DNA of 64,000 bases from Labilibaculum filiforme (GCF_002843315.1 NZ_MVDD01000003.1:310001-374000), one strand, 5' to 3'; numbered from the stretch's first letter, positions 8,422-18,423 are shown. The notes: generated from the letters alone by a model not told the origin. A program made the numbers and translations.

Positions 8422-11400
8422 TTAAAAAGAACTCAAATTAAAAGAAATCAAGAAATCGGCAAACATATTTTCTGTTTGATCCTCATAACCAACCCGAATT
8501 CCCAAATTAAAAGGTGCCGAAAAACGAAGTAGGTGTAAATCGGTACTTAACTCCGCTCCCACTGAAGTGTAGTCATCCTTATAGTTATTAAAATTATTAT
8601 TCTTATCCATAAACCTTCCTTTTTGATAGCCAAAATCCACAAAAGCATTCAACTTTACCCGCTTAAAATAAGCCAATGGTCCTATATTCCAATCCGGATA
8701 AAACAATGGCAATGCATAATCAAGTCCGGTGGTAATAATATCTTCCCCATAAATATCCGACATCCCTCGTGGACTCTTAATCATATTAGAGAATCGTGAA
8801 TTGTAACTGGAACGGTTTTGGTAGCCACCATACAATTTAATGCCATGATGCTTCACCAATCCGGGAAAATATAGATGCCCTTCGGTCGACCAGGTTTCAC
8901 CCAATTTAGAATCGCCAAAAGGAGTATGACGATAGTTGAACTCTAACACCTGTGCCCATTGATATTGAACATCGCGAGGTGCTGATTTCGCAATATTATA
9001 AGCAAAAAGCTGATACTCCATAATTTCTTGCGTAAAATCGGTCACTCCAAAATCATACTCTCCCAGTCCCAGAGGATTTGTTTGAGTCGTTGCAAGAGCT
9101 GTGTATTTCATATCGGCAAGCTTAATTAAACTGTAGGTTAGTTTGGGAGTTATGCGCGTAGAATATTTCCCACTCGAAATATCAAAAGGAAATTTGACAC
9201 TGTTCTCCCACTCCCACTGATTTAGGGAACGATGAACTAAAATTGTATCGACTTGAACCGGAGCAATTCGATCGGCAAGACTTGCAAACTGCGTTTCCTT
9301 TTTCCCTACCGTTAGCTTCGAGTCGAAGATAGGAAACATTCCCTGATAGGAAAGATTCACATAAAACTGTCCGTTTTCATATCCTTCCTCTTTTTTATAT
9401 CCAACTGTAGTCAGCAAGGTACTTAGTTTGTTTTGCGAGGCCACAGAAATTCCGACATCGAATTCCTGTTCCAATCCATCTATAAATGCGGGAGCCCAGG
9501 AATGAAAATTAAACAAATGAGCCAATTTTGAGTACTTCTTTACCTGAAAACGATCCAAATTTGTAGTGTCGGGAACCATTTTTTCGTCCAATTGCTCCGA
9601 TAAACTTTCCGCTAATGGGAATACCGTGTAATTGCCATCCCATTCTTTCCAATTATCAGCTTGACTGATAGTTTTTACCGGAACATATCCATCGGATGTG
9701 TAATTGGAATAATAAAGTTGATTTCCATTCACATGCGCATCGCGTGCTCCAAACCTCGACGAAGTAACCTGATAGATTTTTTTGTTTGATTTATCAAAAG
9801 CAAACACATTATCGATTCCTGTGAAACTTGCTGTGAAAAAGATATACGACTTGCTTAGCTCGATTTGCGACAGTTCGTTTTTTCCAAAAGCAAACAAAGA
9901 CGTTCTTTTTTCGGAATTCAAATCGATGGAAACCAAATGTTTTCCCTTTCTATTTAATAAGATGTAAACAATCGTGTTCTTACTATCCCATTTTGGAGAT
10001 AAGGCAAACTCTTCTTTCCCCAAAGAAATTCGCTGCACCACTTTCTTAGTTTCTCTATTAATTATCACCAGTTTGTTGTCGCCAACATTATCGGTTTCAA
10101 CAGCCACAATCTGCTTTCCATCGTCCGAAAAAGCTGGTGCAAATAAGGCATTATCATTCTTAATTCTACTTCTTTGTTTCGTATTGGTATCGTAAATCAC
10201 CAACACACTTTTATCGGCTTTTTCCCAACGCAAATGCTCCTTTCGTTCGCTCCAAATTAGCATGCCATTTTGATAATCGAAACCTGTATTAAAATCATAT
10301 CCGGGCACGAAAATTTTCTCTTCTTTCCCCTCTTTACTGATTAATTCAAAATAAGCCGCATCGGCTAAGCCTTCTTTTAATACAATTACTTCGCCCGATT
10401 CGTTGAGGTGAGGAAAACGCTTATTGGTATATATTTTCTCGCGATTTGCCAGCGGTTCAAAATTGGTAAGCTTCAATTCTGCATCTTGAACGCTCCACTC
10501 CCACTGCAATTGTTTCATGGTATCGTAATACAACATTAGCTTGCCATCGGCTCGGGTATTTTTCTCTTTTACCTCTGTCCAATTAATAGGCTCTACTTTT
10601 ACACCTTTTGCAAGTATTTCTTTTTGCTTTTCGGATAATGAATTAAATACGGCATCGCGATTCTCCTTCATTCCCTTATTGAGTCCTTTGCTAAAAGGGC
10701 TAATTCCTAATGGATTTCTCGCCACCTGATTTAAGGTATTATTCCACAGCAGATCGCCATAATTTACTCTTCCCTTTCCTACCAAATAATAACCTAATTT
10801 GTAACGATCGGTGGCATAATCCTGATACGATCCATTAATGGCCTTATCGTAAGAATAGTTGCCTTTTTCTACTAATTGAGCTCTTAATTCCTGCTCGAAA
10901 AATGGCAATCGTCCACGCCCCGATTCACTTAATGCTGTTTCGGAACAAACCGCATCTCCCTCTAAGAACCAAGCAGGTAAATACAATCCCACCGACACTG
11001 CCGTGGCTTGCTGTCCGAATACATAGTTCAAGAAACGAGTAAATCCCTGCTCTAACTTATCGAGTTGCAATACGTGGCGATATTCGTGCATAACCACCTG
11101 ATCGATCCATAGTTGCGCATCATTATCGGGCGATGATGTGTTATAAATTTCCACCCGTTTGGGTGCCCAAGCCACCATGCCATTACTTGTAGCGCTTTGG
11201 GTATGCACAACTACTGAAAATTTCTTAGGTTTATGATTGAGATCTTTTCCACTTTTTTGAAGTAAATCCTGAAAAATAGCGGCCATGTATTTGGCCTTTT
11301 CTTCGTAATCGGCAGGAAATATAATTTGAAATTCGTTGGTGTTAATTTGTTTCCATCTAATGGAAGCCGGATCTTGTCCATCACTAAAGTATTGTGCATT

Positions 11401-11463
11401 AGCGAACTTGTAAGTCGTTATCAGAAAGAAGAAAACAAAACATATTCTAACAAATCTCATCAT
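8422..11463 (-). CDS. secreted gluzincin-like protein with beta-propeller and outer-membrane barrel
   Basis: The 1013-residue product has a signal peptide (MMRFVRICFVFFFLITTYKF, ending near AQ at 23-24). A metallopeptidase-like domain carries HEYRH at 126-130 and a downstream WFLEGDAV with Glu168 as the likely third zinc ligand (gluzincin, MA-like). A long middle region (about 300-620) has repeated Asp/Lys-rich blade-like segments (DDGKQIVAV, SPKWDSKNTIVY) typical of TolB/WD40-type propellers. The C-terminal 350 residues alternate in the pattern of an outer-membrane beta barrel and end in a hydrophobic Phe. I infer an outer-membrane protein that displays or processes surface polypeptides. The substrate is unknown and the gene is monocistronic. 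Confidence 0.7.
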   Translation of the reverse strand: MMRFVRICFVFFFLITTYKFANAQYFSDGQDPASIRWKQINTNEFQIIFPADYEEKAKYMAAIFQDLLQKSGKDLNHKPKKFSVVVHTQSATSNGMVAWAPKRVEIYNTSSPDNDAQLWIDQVVMHEYRHVLQLDKLEQGFTRFLNYVFGQQATAVSVGLYLPAWFLEGDAVCSETALSESGRGRLPFFEQELRAQLVEKGNYSYDKAINGSYQDYATDRYKLGYYLVGKGRVNYGDLLWNNTLNQVARNPLGISPFSKGLNKGMKENRDAVFNSLSEKQKEILAKGVKVEPINWTEVKEKNTRADGKLMLYYDTMKQLQWEWSVQDAELKLTNFEPLANREKIYTNKRFPHLNESGEVIVLKEGLADAAYFELISKEGKEEKIFVPGYDFNTGFDYQNGMLIWSERKEHLRWEKADKSVLVIYDTNTKQRSRIKNDNALFAPAFSDDGKQIVAVETDNVGDNKLVIINRETKKVVQRISLGKEEFALSPKWDSKNTIVYILLNRKGKHLVSIDLNSEKRTSLFAFGKNELSQIELSKSYIFFTASFTGIDNVFAFDKSNKKIYQVTSSRFGARDAHVNGNQLYYSNYTSDGYVPVKTISQADNWKEWDGNYTVFPLAESLSEQLDEKMVPDTTNLDRFQVKKYSKLAHLFNFHSWAPAFIDGLEQEFDVGISVASQNKLSTLLTTVGYKKEEGYENGQFYVNLSYQGMFPIFDSKLTVGKKETQFASLADRIAPVQVDTILVHRSLNQWEWENSVKFPFDISSGKYSTRITPKLTYSLIKLADMKYTALATTQTNPLGLGEYDFGVTDFTQEIMEYQLFAYNIAKSAPRDVQYQWAQVLEFNYRHTPFGDSKLGETWSTEGHLYFPGLVKHHGIKLYGGYQNRSSYNSRFSNMIKSPRGMSDIYGEDIITTGLDYALPLFYPDWNIGPLAYFKRVKLNAFVDFGYQKGRFMDKNNNFNNYKDDYTSVGAELSTDLHLLRFSAPFNLGIRVGYEDQTENMFADFLISFNLSSF

Positions 11464-11681
11464 ATCAAAAGCGTAATAATATTAATTGTATCTTTAAAAT
11501 AGTAAGCAAAAAATTTTATAATATTGGAGCCATAAGTTTACTATTTTCAACCAATCATCAAAACCATAACGATTCGATAAAATACGGTTAAAACAATGCC
11601 AGTGCACAAATGAATCTGGAATAAATAATAATTTTCTGAATCACTAAAATTACTTATTTTTAATTAAATATAAACTTTCCT

Positions 11682-12539
11682 ATGAATATCGATCAATACA
11701 AAATCTCAAAGAAAATAAATTTAGCACAAACAACTACTTTCAAGGAAATTGAAGATGCGAAAGAAAAACTAAAGCAGGTTCGCAGAAAAATCAGCGAATT
11801 GCAGGATACAATGTATGCACATGGCAAATACAATATGCTTATTTGTTTGCAAGGTATGGACACCTCTGGTAAGGATAGTTTGGTAAGGGAAGTTTTTAAA
11901 GACGTAAACGCTCGAGGCGTAGTTGTGCACAGTTTTAAGGCGCCTACCTCGGCCGAATTAAAACATGATTTTTTGTGGAGACATTATGTAGCTCTTCCTA
12001 TGCGAGGAAAAATTTGTGTTTTTAACCGTACTCATTACGAAAATGTTTTAGTTACCAGAGTACATCCCGAGTATATTTTGGGTGAAAATATTCCTTCGGT
12101 AACTGGTCTAGACGATTTAGACGATGCTTTTTATCACAAACGTATGGAACGCATTGTTAATTTCGAGGAGCATATTGCTGAAAGTGGTACTATCATTTTA
12201 AAATTCTTCCTGCATCTATCGAAAGATGAACAAAAGAGAAGATTGCTTAGAAGACTTCGTAAGAAAAATAAGAACTGGAAATTTTCTAAAGATGATTTAA
12301 ACGAACGCAAATCGTGGGATGCCTATCAAGAATGTTACGAGGATGCAATTAATCGCACATCGAACGATTTTGCACCTTGGTACATTGTTCCTGCCGACGA
12401 CAAAGCCACTTCGAGATTAATTGTTGCAGAAAGCATTCTTCAAAGCTTGAAAAAGTACAAAGATATGGTGGAACCAACTCTCGACGAAGAAACTCTATCG
12501 CATTTAGACGAATTTGAAAGACAACTAAAAAACGATTAA
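11682..12539 (+). CDS. ppk2: polyphosphate kinase 2 (PPK2 family)
   Basis: The 285-residue product matches single-domain PPK2. The Walker A-like GMDTSGKD is at 58-65, then FKAPTSAELKHDFLWR and NRTHYENVL (lid and Walker B region), and PWYIVPADDKATSR near the end. PPK2 enzymes use polyphosphate to phosphorylate nucleoside mono- or diphosphates in the cytoplasm. The length is right for the one-domain class, but which nucleotide is preferred cannot be told from sequence. It stands alone with its own terminator directly downstream and is divergent from the metallopeptidase gene across 218 bases of promoter sequence. Confidence 0.92.
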   Translation: MNIDQYKISKKINLAQTTTFKEIEDAKEKLKQVRRKISELQDTMYAHGKYNMLICLQGMDTSGKDSLVREVFKDVNARGVVVHSFKAPTSAELKHDFLWRHYVALPMRGKICVFNRTHYENVLVTRVHPEYILGENIPSVTGLDDLDDAFYHKRMERIVNFEEHIAESGTIILKFFLHLSKDEQKRRLLRRLRKKNKNWKFSKDDLNERKSWDAYQECYEDAINRTSNDFAPWYIVPADDKATSRLIVAESILQSLKKYKDMVEPTLDEETLSHLDEFERQLKND

Positions 12540-12546
12540 AAAAAGC

Positions 12547-12582
12547 TCTCGATGAATCTCTCCGGATTCATCGAGATTTTTT
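12547..12582 (+). terminator. Rho-independent terminator of ppk2
   Basis: A perfect 12-bp stem, TCTCGATGAATC with GATTCATCGAGA, is followed by six T and starts 8 bases past the ppk2 stop. Confidence 0.92.
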
Positions 12583-12816
12583 ATTTTGTATTCTTCCTCC
12601 AACAAAAATTCCACTTCGAAAAGCTTGTCCTCTATAATAAATGAAAATGCCTCACTCCTTACAATTGATATTCAGCTTACTTCCATCGTTTTCGAAGCAT
12701 TTTTCTTTGTCATTACCTGCATGAATAGCCTTATTTGATTTGCATAATTCAAATTCTATGCAGACCTTTGCCATTCTAAATATGCAGAACTATTAGGTTG
12801 TTGCAAACACAAAGTT

Positions 12817-13596
12817 ATGAGTGAAATAATTATTAAAACTCCGGAGCAAATTGAAGGAATTCGAAAAAGTGCTCAATTAGCCGGGAATACCCTAAAATAC
12901 ATTAGCGATTTCGTTAAAGAAGGAGTTAGTACAGAATATTTAAACCAACTAATTGAAGAATACATCCGAAATAATGGCGCCATTCCTGCTCCTTTAAATT
13001 ACCATGGTTTTCCTAAAGCCTGTTGTATTTCTTTAAATAATGTTATCTGTCACGGTATTCCTGATGACAATACCATTCTTAAAAATGGCGATATTTTGAA
13101 TGTGGATGTAACCACTATTTTGGATGGTTACTATGGAGACACCAGTACTATGTTTACTATTGGTGAAGTTTCGAACGAAGCAGCTAAATTGGTTGAAGAC
13201 ACCGAGGATGCCTTATATTTGGGAATTGAACAGGTGAAACCAGGCAATTACTTTGGCAATATTGGATTCATGATTGGAAGATTTGCAAAAGGAAAAAAAT
13301 ATAGTGTTGTTTATGAATTTTGCGGTCATGGTGTTGGCATTGACTTTCACGAAGCTCCGCAAGTAGAACATATTTCTCCTCGAAATTCAGGTCCAAAGAT
13401 GAAAGCAGGCATGATTTTCACCATCGAACCAATGATTAATCTTGGTAAACCAAGAGCAATTGTTGATGAAAAAGATGGTTGGACAGCCCGCACTATTGAT
13501 AAAAAATTGTCGGCTCAATTCGAACATACTATTTTGGTAACCGAAGATGGTTACGAAATTCTTTCGGATGTTGGAGAATACGATATTTTTAAATAG
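12817..13596 (+). CDS. map: methionine aminopeptidase type I
   Basis: The 259-residue product aligns closely with type I MetAP numbering. The metal ligands are Asp97 (NVDV), Asp108 (GYYGDTS), His171 (CGHGVG), Glu204 (FTIEPM) and Glu236 (QFEHT), and His79 sits in the substrate pocket. It removes the N-terminal Met from nascent proteins in the cytoplasm and is expected to be essential. No N-terminal zinc-finger extension is present. It is a single gene bounded by its own terminator, not in the ribosomal-protein operon where map often sits. Confidence 0.95.
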   Translation: MSEIIIKTPEQIEGIRKSAQLAGNTLKYISDFVKEGVSTEYLNQLIEEYIRNNGAIPAPLNYHGFPKACCISLNNVICHGIPDDNTILKNGDILNVDVTTILDGYYGDTSTMFTIGEVSNEAAKLVEDTEDALYLGIEQVKPGNYFGNIGFMIGRFAKGKKYSVVYEFCGHGVGIDFHEAPQVEHISPRNSGPKMKAGMIFTIEPMINLGKPRAIVDEKDGWTARTIDKKLSAQFEHTILVTEDGYEILSDVGEYDIFK

Positions 13597-13644
13597 ATTT
13601 TAAAAAATTAACCTATAGTTCGCAAAGAACTCTTAAAAAAAATA

Positions 13645-13676
13645 AACCGCTTCACTTTGGAGCGGTTCTTTTTTTG
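13645..13676 (+). terminator. Rho-independent terminator of map
   Basis: The stem AACCGCT (13645-13651) pairs with AGCGGTT (13661-13667) and is followed by C and a run of T. Confidence 0.88.
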
Positions 13677-13731
13677 CTTTTTAAACCGCCGAATAAATTG
13701 TAATTTCGATCCATTATTTTAAATCATACCA

Positions 13732-14427
13732 ATGAAAAATGTAGCTGTAATATTAGCCGGAGGAAGCGGAAAACGAATGGGTGGATCGGTACCTAAACAA
13801 TTCCTAATTCTGGGCAAGAAACCAATTATTCAGCTTTCTATCGAAGCGTTTGAAAATCATTCTGAAATAGATGAAATATGCATTATTATTCATGCCGATT
13901 TTATACCGGAACTTGAAGGTATTGTAAAAGAAAATGGCTTTAGAAAAGTAAGACATATTTTAACTGGTGGTAAAGAGAGAAGCGATTCGAGTATAGCAGC
14001 AATTCGTGCCTACCAAAAAGAACCAAATGTAAACTTAATCTTCCACGATGCGGTTCGCCCATTTGTGAGCAAGGATATTATTTCAAATGTAATTTCTCAT
14101 CTTGAAAAAGGGAAATCGGTTGCCGTAGCAATTCCAACCGTCGATACGATTTTTCAAATTGATGAAAATGACCGAATTGTATCTGTTCCTCAAAGAAACC
14201 TATTAAGAAGAGCACAAACACCACAAGCTTTTTCATACAAAGTGATTAAAAAAGCCTACGACATTGCCCTAAAAGATCCTAATTTTGTTGCTACCGATGA
14301 TTGTGGTGTGGTATTAAAATATCTTCCCACTGAAGCCATATTCACCGTAGAAGGAGAAGAAACCAATATCAAAATTACTTTCGAGGGAGATTTAGTTTTG
14401 GGGGAGGAGATTTTGAAAGGGAAATAG
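13732..14427 (+). CDS. ispD: IspD/TarI-type cytidylyltransferase
   Basis: The 231-residue product has the nucleotide-binding LAGGSGKRMG (8-17), VPKQF, TGGKERSDS, FHDAVRPFV, the RAQTPQAF segment and a final TNIKIT block, all typical of the IspD family. IspD makes CDP-methylerythritol in the MEP isoprenoid pathway; its paralogue TarI makes CDP-ribitol. No tarJ-type dehydrogenase sits next to it, so IspD is the default call. A CDP-glycerol transferase-like gene lies 600 bases downstream, which keeps a polyol-phosphate role possible. The spacing suggests that it is transcribed alone. Confidence 0.85.
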   Translation: MKNVAVILAGGSGKRMGGSVPKQFLILGKKPIIQLSIEAFENHSEIDEICIIIHADFIPELEGIVKENGFRKVRHILTGGKERSDSSIAAIRAYQKEPNVNLIFHDAVRPFVSKDIISNVISHLEKGKSVAVAIPTVDTIFQIDENDRIVSVPQRNLLRRAQTPQAFSYKVIKKAYDIALKDPNFVATDDCGVVLKYLPTEAIFTVEGEETNIKITFEGDLVLGEEILKGK

Positions 14428-15020
14428 ATATAGCACCCATCTCTACTCCTCCTTTAAAAATCCTCGAATGTGACAAATAAATAATATTCTTAACACTCTT
14501 ACTTGTAATTTATTATTTTTAAAATCTTCACTATTCCATAGGCATAGCTTACTTTTGCGCTAAATATTATCTTTAACTGATACCTTTACCACCTTTCCAG
14601 TTCTCATTTCACAAACCTATATCTATAATTAGGTACAAAAAATTATAATCGAAACTCCCAAGCAGCAAAATTAACGAGCCCCAATATCTCGCTCAAATTT
14701 GGTACCAATTTAATAGATCGGTCCTATTTCTATTCATTATTCGCAACAATATGTTACAAAAAACAAATTTTTGAAACAAATTTTTCACCAAAACGCTTTA
14801 TTGTATTTCTTCAGAAATAAGAACTAGTGGTCTTGCAGATGTTATCAGCAGAATTTAGTAGAGACCAAGATATTTAAATGATAAAAAATGCAATCTACAT
14901 TACTTATAGAGATGATTCAAATAATAAAATTACTTTTGAACAGAATTTGGTTTACAGACATAATTTCGAGTTCCAAAAATTTCCAACTCTTAAATAGAAT
15001 ATTACCTTAAAAAATTAAAA
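14428..15020 (+). other. intergenic region ahead of the polyol-phosphate transferase gene
   Basis: About 590 AT-rich bases without a supportable gene. It contains a short tandem repeat, (AA)ACAAATTTTT twice at about 14760-14787. A weak promoter-like TTTG followed 22 bases later by TAATTTCG occurs at about 14932-14966, just ahead of the next start codon. No terminator is obvious after ispD. Confidence 0.4.
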
Positions 15021-16085
15021 ATGAAAATACTATTCGATGTTTTAAACATTTATTATATTCCACAATATTACCCTATCTGGTTAGAATTACAAAAGAGAGG
15101 ACATGAATGTTCTTTTGTAGTCTATTCCAAAAAAAATGATGAAACACAATTAAAAGAAATGCTTTCTCAATTAAGTATTGATTTTACCTGGGTATTTGAT
15201 CAAGACGCAGCAAAAGATTACTATCTAATACAAAAACCAGACTGGATATTTTTTGGCAATGAATTCCCATATCTGAACGAAATACATCAAGCTTCAAAAA
15301 CGGTACAATTAGGACATGGAATTGGCCCTAAACCAAGCTATTACAACAAATCAAACACTCCTATGACTGTTCGATTTGTAGAAGGCGATTTGCGAATTAA
15401 GAAACTAAAAGAAATGTATCCAAATGATACATTTATTCAAACTGGATTTAGCAAATTGGATCCAATTTTTAATAATATGGAAAAAGGGTTAAATCTAGAA
15501 GAATTAGGCTTGGATCCTAAAAAGAAAACCATACTTTACGCTCCAACTTTTAACCCCACATCTATAGGTTGTTTTCCCAATAATTGGCCTAAAGAGTTCT
15601 CTGAATATAATATTTTAGTTAAAGTTCACTCGTTAACATTATCACGAGAAAGGTATAAAAAAGACCAAGATAGAATTACTGCTTGGGCGAAATATTCCAA
15701 CGTATATGTTGCTGCTATTAAAGAATTTTCACTAGTACCATTTTTAAAAACTGCTGATATTTTGGTTAGTGAAGCATCCTCCACTTTATTTGAATTTGCC
15801 GCACTAAATAAACCCGTTGTCATCTGTGATTTCTACGACTTAAAGTGGTCCTACAAAGGATTATTCAAATATCGATTTAAAAAACGTTTTGGAGAATCGG
15901 TAATTTATGACCAATTGGGGGCTCATGCATCTAAATTTAAAGACCTAAAAAATATTATAAAACAAGAGCTTCATTTCCCCTCGAAATATGAAAATAGCAG
16001 GCACGAATACAATAGAGACCATGTTGGACCAACCGATGGGAATGCATCACAAAGGATTGCCGACTATTTAGAAAAAGAACTTTAA
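15021..16085 (+). CDS. CDP-glycerol glycerophosphotransferase family protein
   Basis: The 354-residue GT-B protein has the TagB/TagF family landmarks: LGHGIGPK near residue 100 (catalytic-type His), TILYAPTFNP, VKVHS, and a C-terminal donor-site block DILVSEASSTLFEFAALNKPVV. Members transfer polyol phosphate from CDP-glycerol or CDP-ribitol onto a lipid-linked or surface glycan at the inner face of the membrane. It shares a symmetrical terminator with the converging HIT-cytidylyltransferase gene, whose product could supply CDP-glycerol. The acceptor is unknown. It lacks the long N-terminal extension seen in teichoic polymerases, so it may be a single-addition enzyme. Confidence 0.8.
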   Translation: MKILFDVLNIYYIPQYYPIWLELQKRGHECSFVVYSKKNDETQLKEMLSQLSIDFTWVFDQDAAKDYYLIQKPDWIFFGNEFPYLNEIHQASKTVQLGHGIGPKPSYYNKSNTPMTVRFVEGDLRIKKLKEMYPNDTFIQTGFSKLDPIFNNMEKGLNLEELGLDPKKKTILYAPTFNPTSIGCFPNNWPKEFSEYNILVKVHSLTLSRERYKKDQDRITAWAKYSNVYVAAIKEFSLVPFLKTADILVSEASSTLFEFAALNKPVVICDFYDLKWSYKGLFKYRFKKRFGESVIYDQLGAHASKFKDLKNIIKQELHFPSKYENSRHEYNRDHVGPTDGNASQRIADYLEKEL

Positions 16086-16088
16086 AAA

Positions 16089-16118
16089 GATGAGGCTGTT
16101 TAAATAAACAGCCTCATC
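16089..16118. terminator. bidirectional terminator
   Basis: A perfect 14-bp stem, GATGAGGCTGTTTA with TAAACAGCCTCATC, has a two-base loop. It is flanked by A and T runs and lies between the two converging genes. Confidence 0.92.
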
Positions 16119-16123
16119 TTTTT

Positions 16124-16966
16124 TTATTTCTTTATTAATTTTAATGTATCCTTTAATATGGTTGAGCTTACACTCTCGGTGTAACTAAAATATTCCATTT
16201 CACATGTTACTGGTGGATATTTCCCCCGCCAATCATCTCCAACCGAAATAGCATCAATACTATGCTCATCCACCACTTTTTGCTTATCCTTATCGTTCTG
16301 AGGAATAACTTCATCAACATATTTAATCGATGAAATTATTTTAGCTCTCTCCTCATAAGGAATAACCGGCTTTTGTCCTTTCGTTTTAAGAATCAACTCA
16401 TCTGTTGAAACCCCAACGATTAAATAATCACACAGTTCTTTCGACTTTTGCAATATGTTCAGATGCCCGTAATGGAAAAGATCAAAACAACCAGAAGTAT
16501 ACATTCTTCGGTACTTTTTCTCCCTTCCAAAATCATCCAATACATTTTTAATTTCATCTCTAATAGTATTGAACAAACCAGCCTCAACCTTATTACAATT
16601 AACAGTTATATCTACTGGCTTAGGCCAGGATTTATCTGTAAACACTTGTGAGTTATAATTAACAGCATTCTCATATCGTGGGATAACATGAAAATGAACC
16701 TCTGGATCAACCATCATTAACATTAAATAGTTAATCTTCTGATTCCCAAAAGTTCTATTAATTCCAATCTCAATTTCCTTTGTTACAACAGATAATTCAA
16801 GCATTGCTTCCGAAGAAATTGAATGAAAACTAGTTTCCTCTTCTTTACAAATTAAAACCATGGCCCCTAAGGTTACCTGTTCGGTCCTCAATAACAATAA
16901 CCAATGTTTGTATTCTTTTATTAAAGATTGAGGGTAAGAAAATCTTGTCAAAGTATCTTTAAGCAT
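16124..16966 (-). CDS. HIT domain fused to glycerol-3-phosphate cytidylyltransferase-like domain
   Basis: The 280-residue protein has two domains. Residues 1-120 form a HIT/AP4A-type domain with VHFHVIPRY, the histidine motif of nucleotide hydrolases and transferases. Residues about 152-280 form a TagD/RfaE-like cytidylyltransferase with YTSGCFDLFHYGHLNIL (nucleotide HxGH motif), VGVSTDELI and a closing TESVSST that replaces the usual RTxGISST. It likely makes CDP-glycerol or a similar CDP-alcohol for the neighbouring phosphotransferase, with the HIT part perhaps clearing a nucleotide by-product. The domain fusion is visible; the coupling is inference. It converges on the phosphotransferase gene. 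Confidence 0.8.
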   Translation of the reverse strand: MLKDTLTRFSYPQSLIKEYKHWLLLLRTEQVTLGAMVLICKEEETSFHSISSEAMLELSVVTKEIEIGINRTFGNQKINYLMLMMVDPEVHFHVIPRYENAVNYNSQVFTDKSWPKPVDITVNCNKVEAGLFNTIRDEIKNVLDDFGREKKYRRMYTSGCFDLFHYGHLNILQKSKELCDYLIVGVSTDELILKTKGQKPVIPYEERAKIISSIKYVDEVIPQNDKDKQKVVDEHSIDAISVGDDWRGKYPPVTCEMEYFSYTESVSSTILKDTLKLIKK

Positions 16967-17025
16967 TTTTTAATCTCCTTCTATTTTTCTTTTAGTCTTA
17001 ACACAGTAAGTTCCACAAAATGAAA

Positions 17026-18423
17026 CTAATGAATAGTTCGTTTCAATAAACCTGATTTAGATATCCTAATAAAAAAACCAAGTTTATCCTTCAATAATTC
17101 TCCCTCATCAAGCGCACAAGCTAGATCTATGTTAAAAGGAATTTTCTTTGCTGGTATTCTAACCTCTACTAATCCCGAAAACTGACTTAAACTAGTAGAA
17201 TATGGATTACTATAAGTTCCAAAATTATTACTGAAGGTAAGATAAGTTTTATAGGGTATTTCTCCAATAAAACCAGCCACACCAAAATGCACTGCTTTAA
17301 AACGGTTATTCTCAACTCCCGCCAGCTCTTTATCTTCTCCATTAGTAAATAATGGCGAACCTATCGATCTCCCATAATGCGTCCATCCAGATCGATACTC
17401 CCCGTGATTAAAATAATTATCTACACCTCTATAATGAACCCCATCAATATCGCCATGTAAAGCACCAGACTGATCGGTTGTATGATAAAATTCAACAATT
17501 GCAGCTTGAAATAATGATTTGTCCTTATTTTTTCTCTCATAATATAATCCAAACAAACCATCCGGTGAATTTTCTGATTTTCGTCCTGAACCATCTTCAA
17601 AAATGGTCTGATAAAATGAATTCAAACTAAAACTCTTCGCATTGAAATAAACATCGAAACGATAACTGCCTATATGGTTTCCTATTCGATAGGCATCATT
17701 TTCGTAGGCACCATCATCATCTCCTGTACCTCTAAACACCTTAAAATATTTATGCAACGAACCCGAAATATCCCCATTTACAGGATGCGTACCAGACCAC
17801 AAAGCATAATGTTCTATTCCACCACTTACACTAATTTTGGAATCTTTAAATAACCTTACATATAAATTTTTGTGATGAATTCTTGTATTATCGATATATC
17901 GATCATCAGTAGTTATTCCATCAGACAATAAACCTTTAATAGCGATATATCCGTTTGTATAAGGTACATTCGTATAATCTGGTACACTTAATTCATACTG
18001 AGGATATGCCCTAGAATTATTAGAATATAACAAATCACCATTGGTTGATGACAAACCATCGTATTTTTGACCGTGACTTTTTTGCCCTAAATAAAAATTG
18101 ATGAATTTCCAACGAATACCAGCATATAATTGATTCACAATCAATTTTGATTCATTTCCGACATAACCAAGCCCAGAAGCTTTCCACATAAAATCAAATG
18201 ATTCATTTTGATCTTCTTCTATATCCATACCTAGTGAGAGATCTGTCATTACAAATCCATGCTCTGGAATGATACCGTTTTTATTAGAGTGAAGCCAGAA
18301 TGGAAGGCTATTATTCGCTCCAACAGCTGAAGAAACACCAACTTCGTAATTTGTTTTCTTCTGAGAAAAAACAATTCCACTTATAAACATTAGAACGATT
18401 AAAAGACTTCCTCTTATTTTCAT
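17026..18423 (-). CDS. Wzi-like capsule assembly outer-membrane protein
   Basis: The 465-residue product starts with a signal peptide (MKIRGSLLIVLMFISGIVFSQ). It then has a long beta-rich sequence with repeated aromatic/Gly patterns (GIRWKFINFYLGQK, QYELSVPDYTNVP, GGIEHYALWSG) that match the capsule assembly Wzi family of Bacteroidota. Wzi is an 18-stranded outer-membrane barrel that helps hold capsule at the surface. Its position among polyol-phosphate and envelope kinase genes fits a surface glycan role. It is preceded by a consensus -7 element at 18453-18460, and the next minus-strand gene starts 60 bases downstream. Confidence 0.75.
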   Translation of the reverse strand: MKIRGSLLIVLMFISGIVFSQKKTNYEVGVSSAVGANNSLPFWLHSNKNGIIPEHGFVMTDLSLGMDIEEDQNESFDFMWKASGLGYVGNESKLIVNQLYAGIRWKFINFYLGQKSHGQKYDGLSSTNGDLLYSNNSRAYPQYELSVPDYTNVPYTNGYIAIKGLLSDGITTDDRYIDNTRIHHKNLYVRLFKDSKISVSGGIEHYALWSGTHPVNGDISGSLHKYFKVFRGTGDDDGAYENDAYRIGNHIGSYRFDVYFNAKSFSLNSFYQTIFEDGSGRKSENSPDGLFGLYYERKNKDKSLFQAAIVEFYHTTDQSGALHGDIDGVHYRGVDNYFNHGEYRSGWTHYGRSIGSPLFTNGEDKELAGVENNRFKAVHFGVAGFIGEIPYKTYLTFSNNFGTYSNPYSTSLSQFSGLVEVRIPAKKIPFNIDLACALDEGELLKDKLGFFIRISKSGLLKRTIH

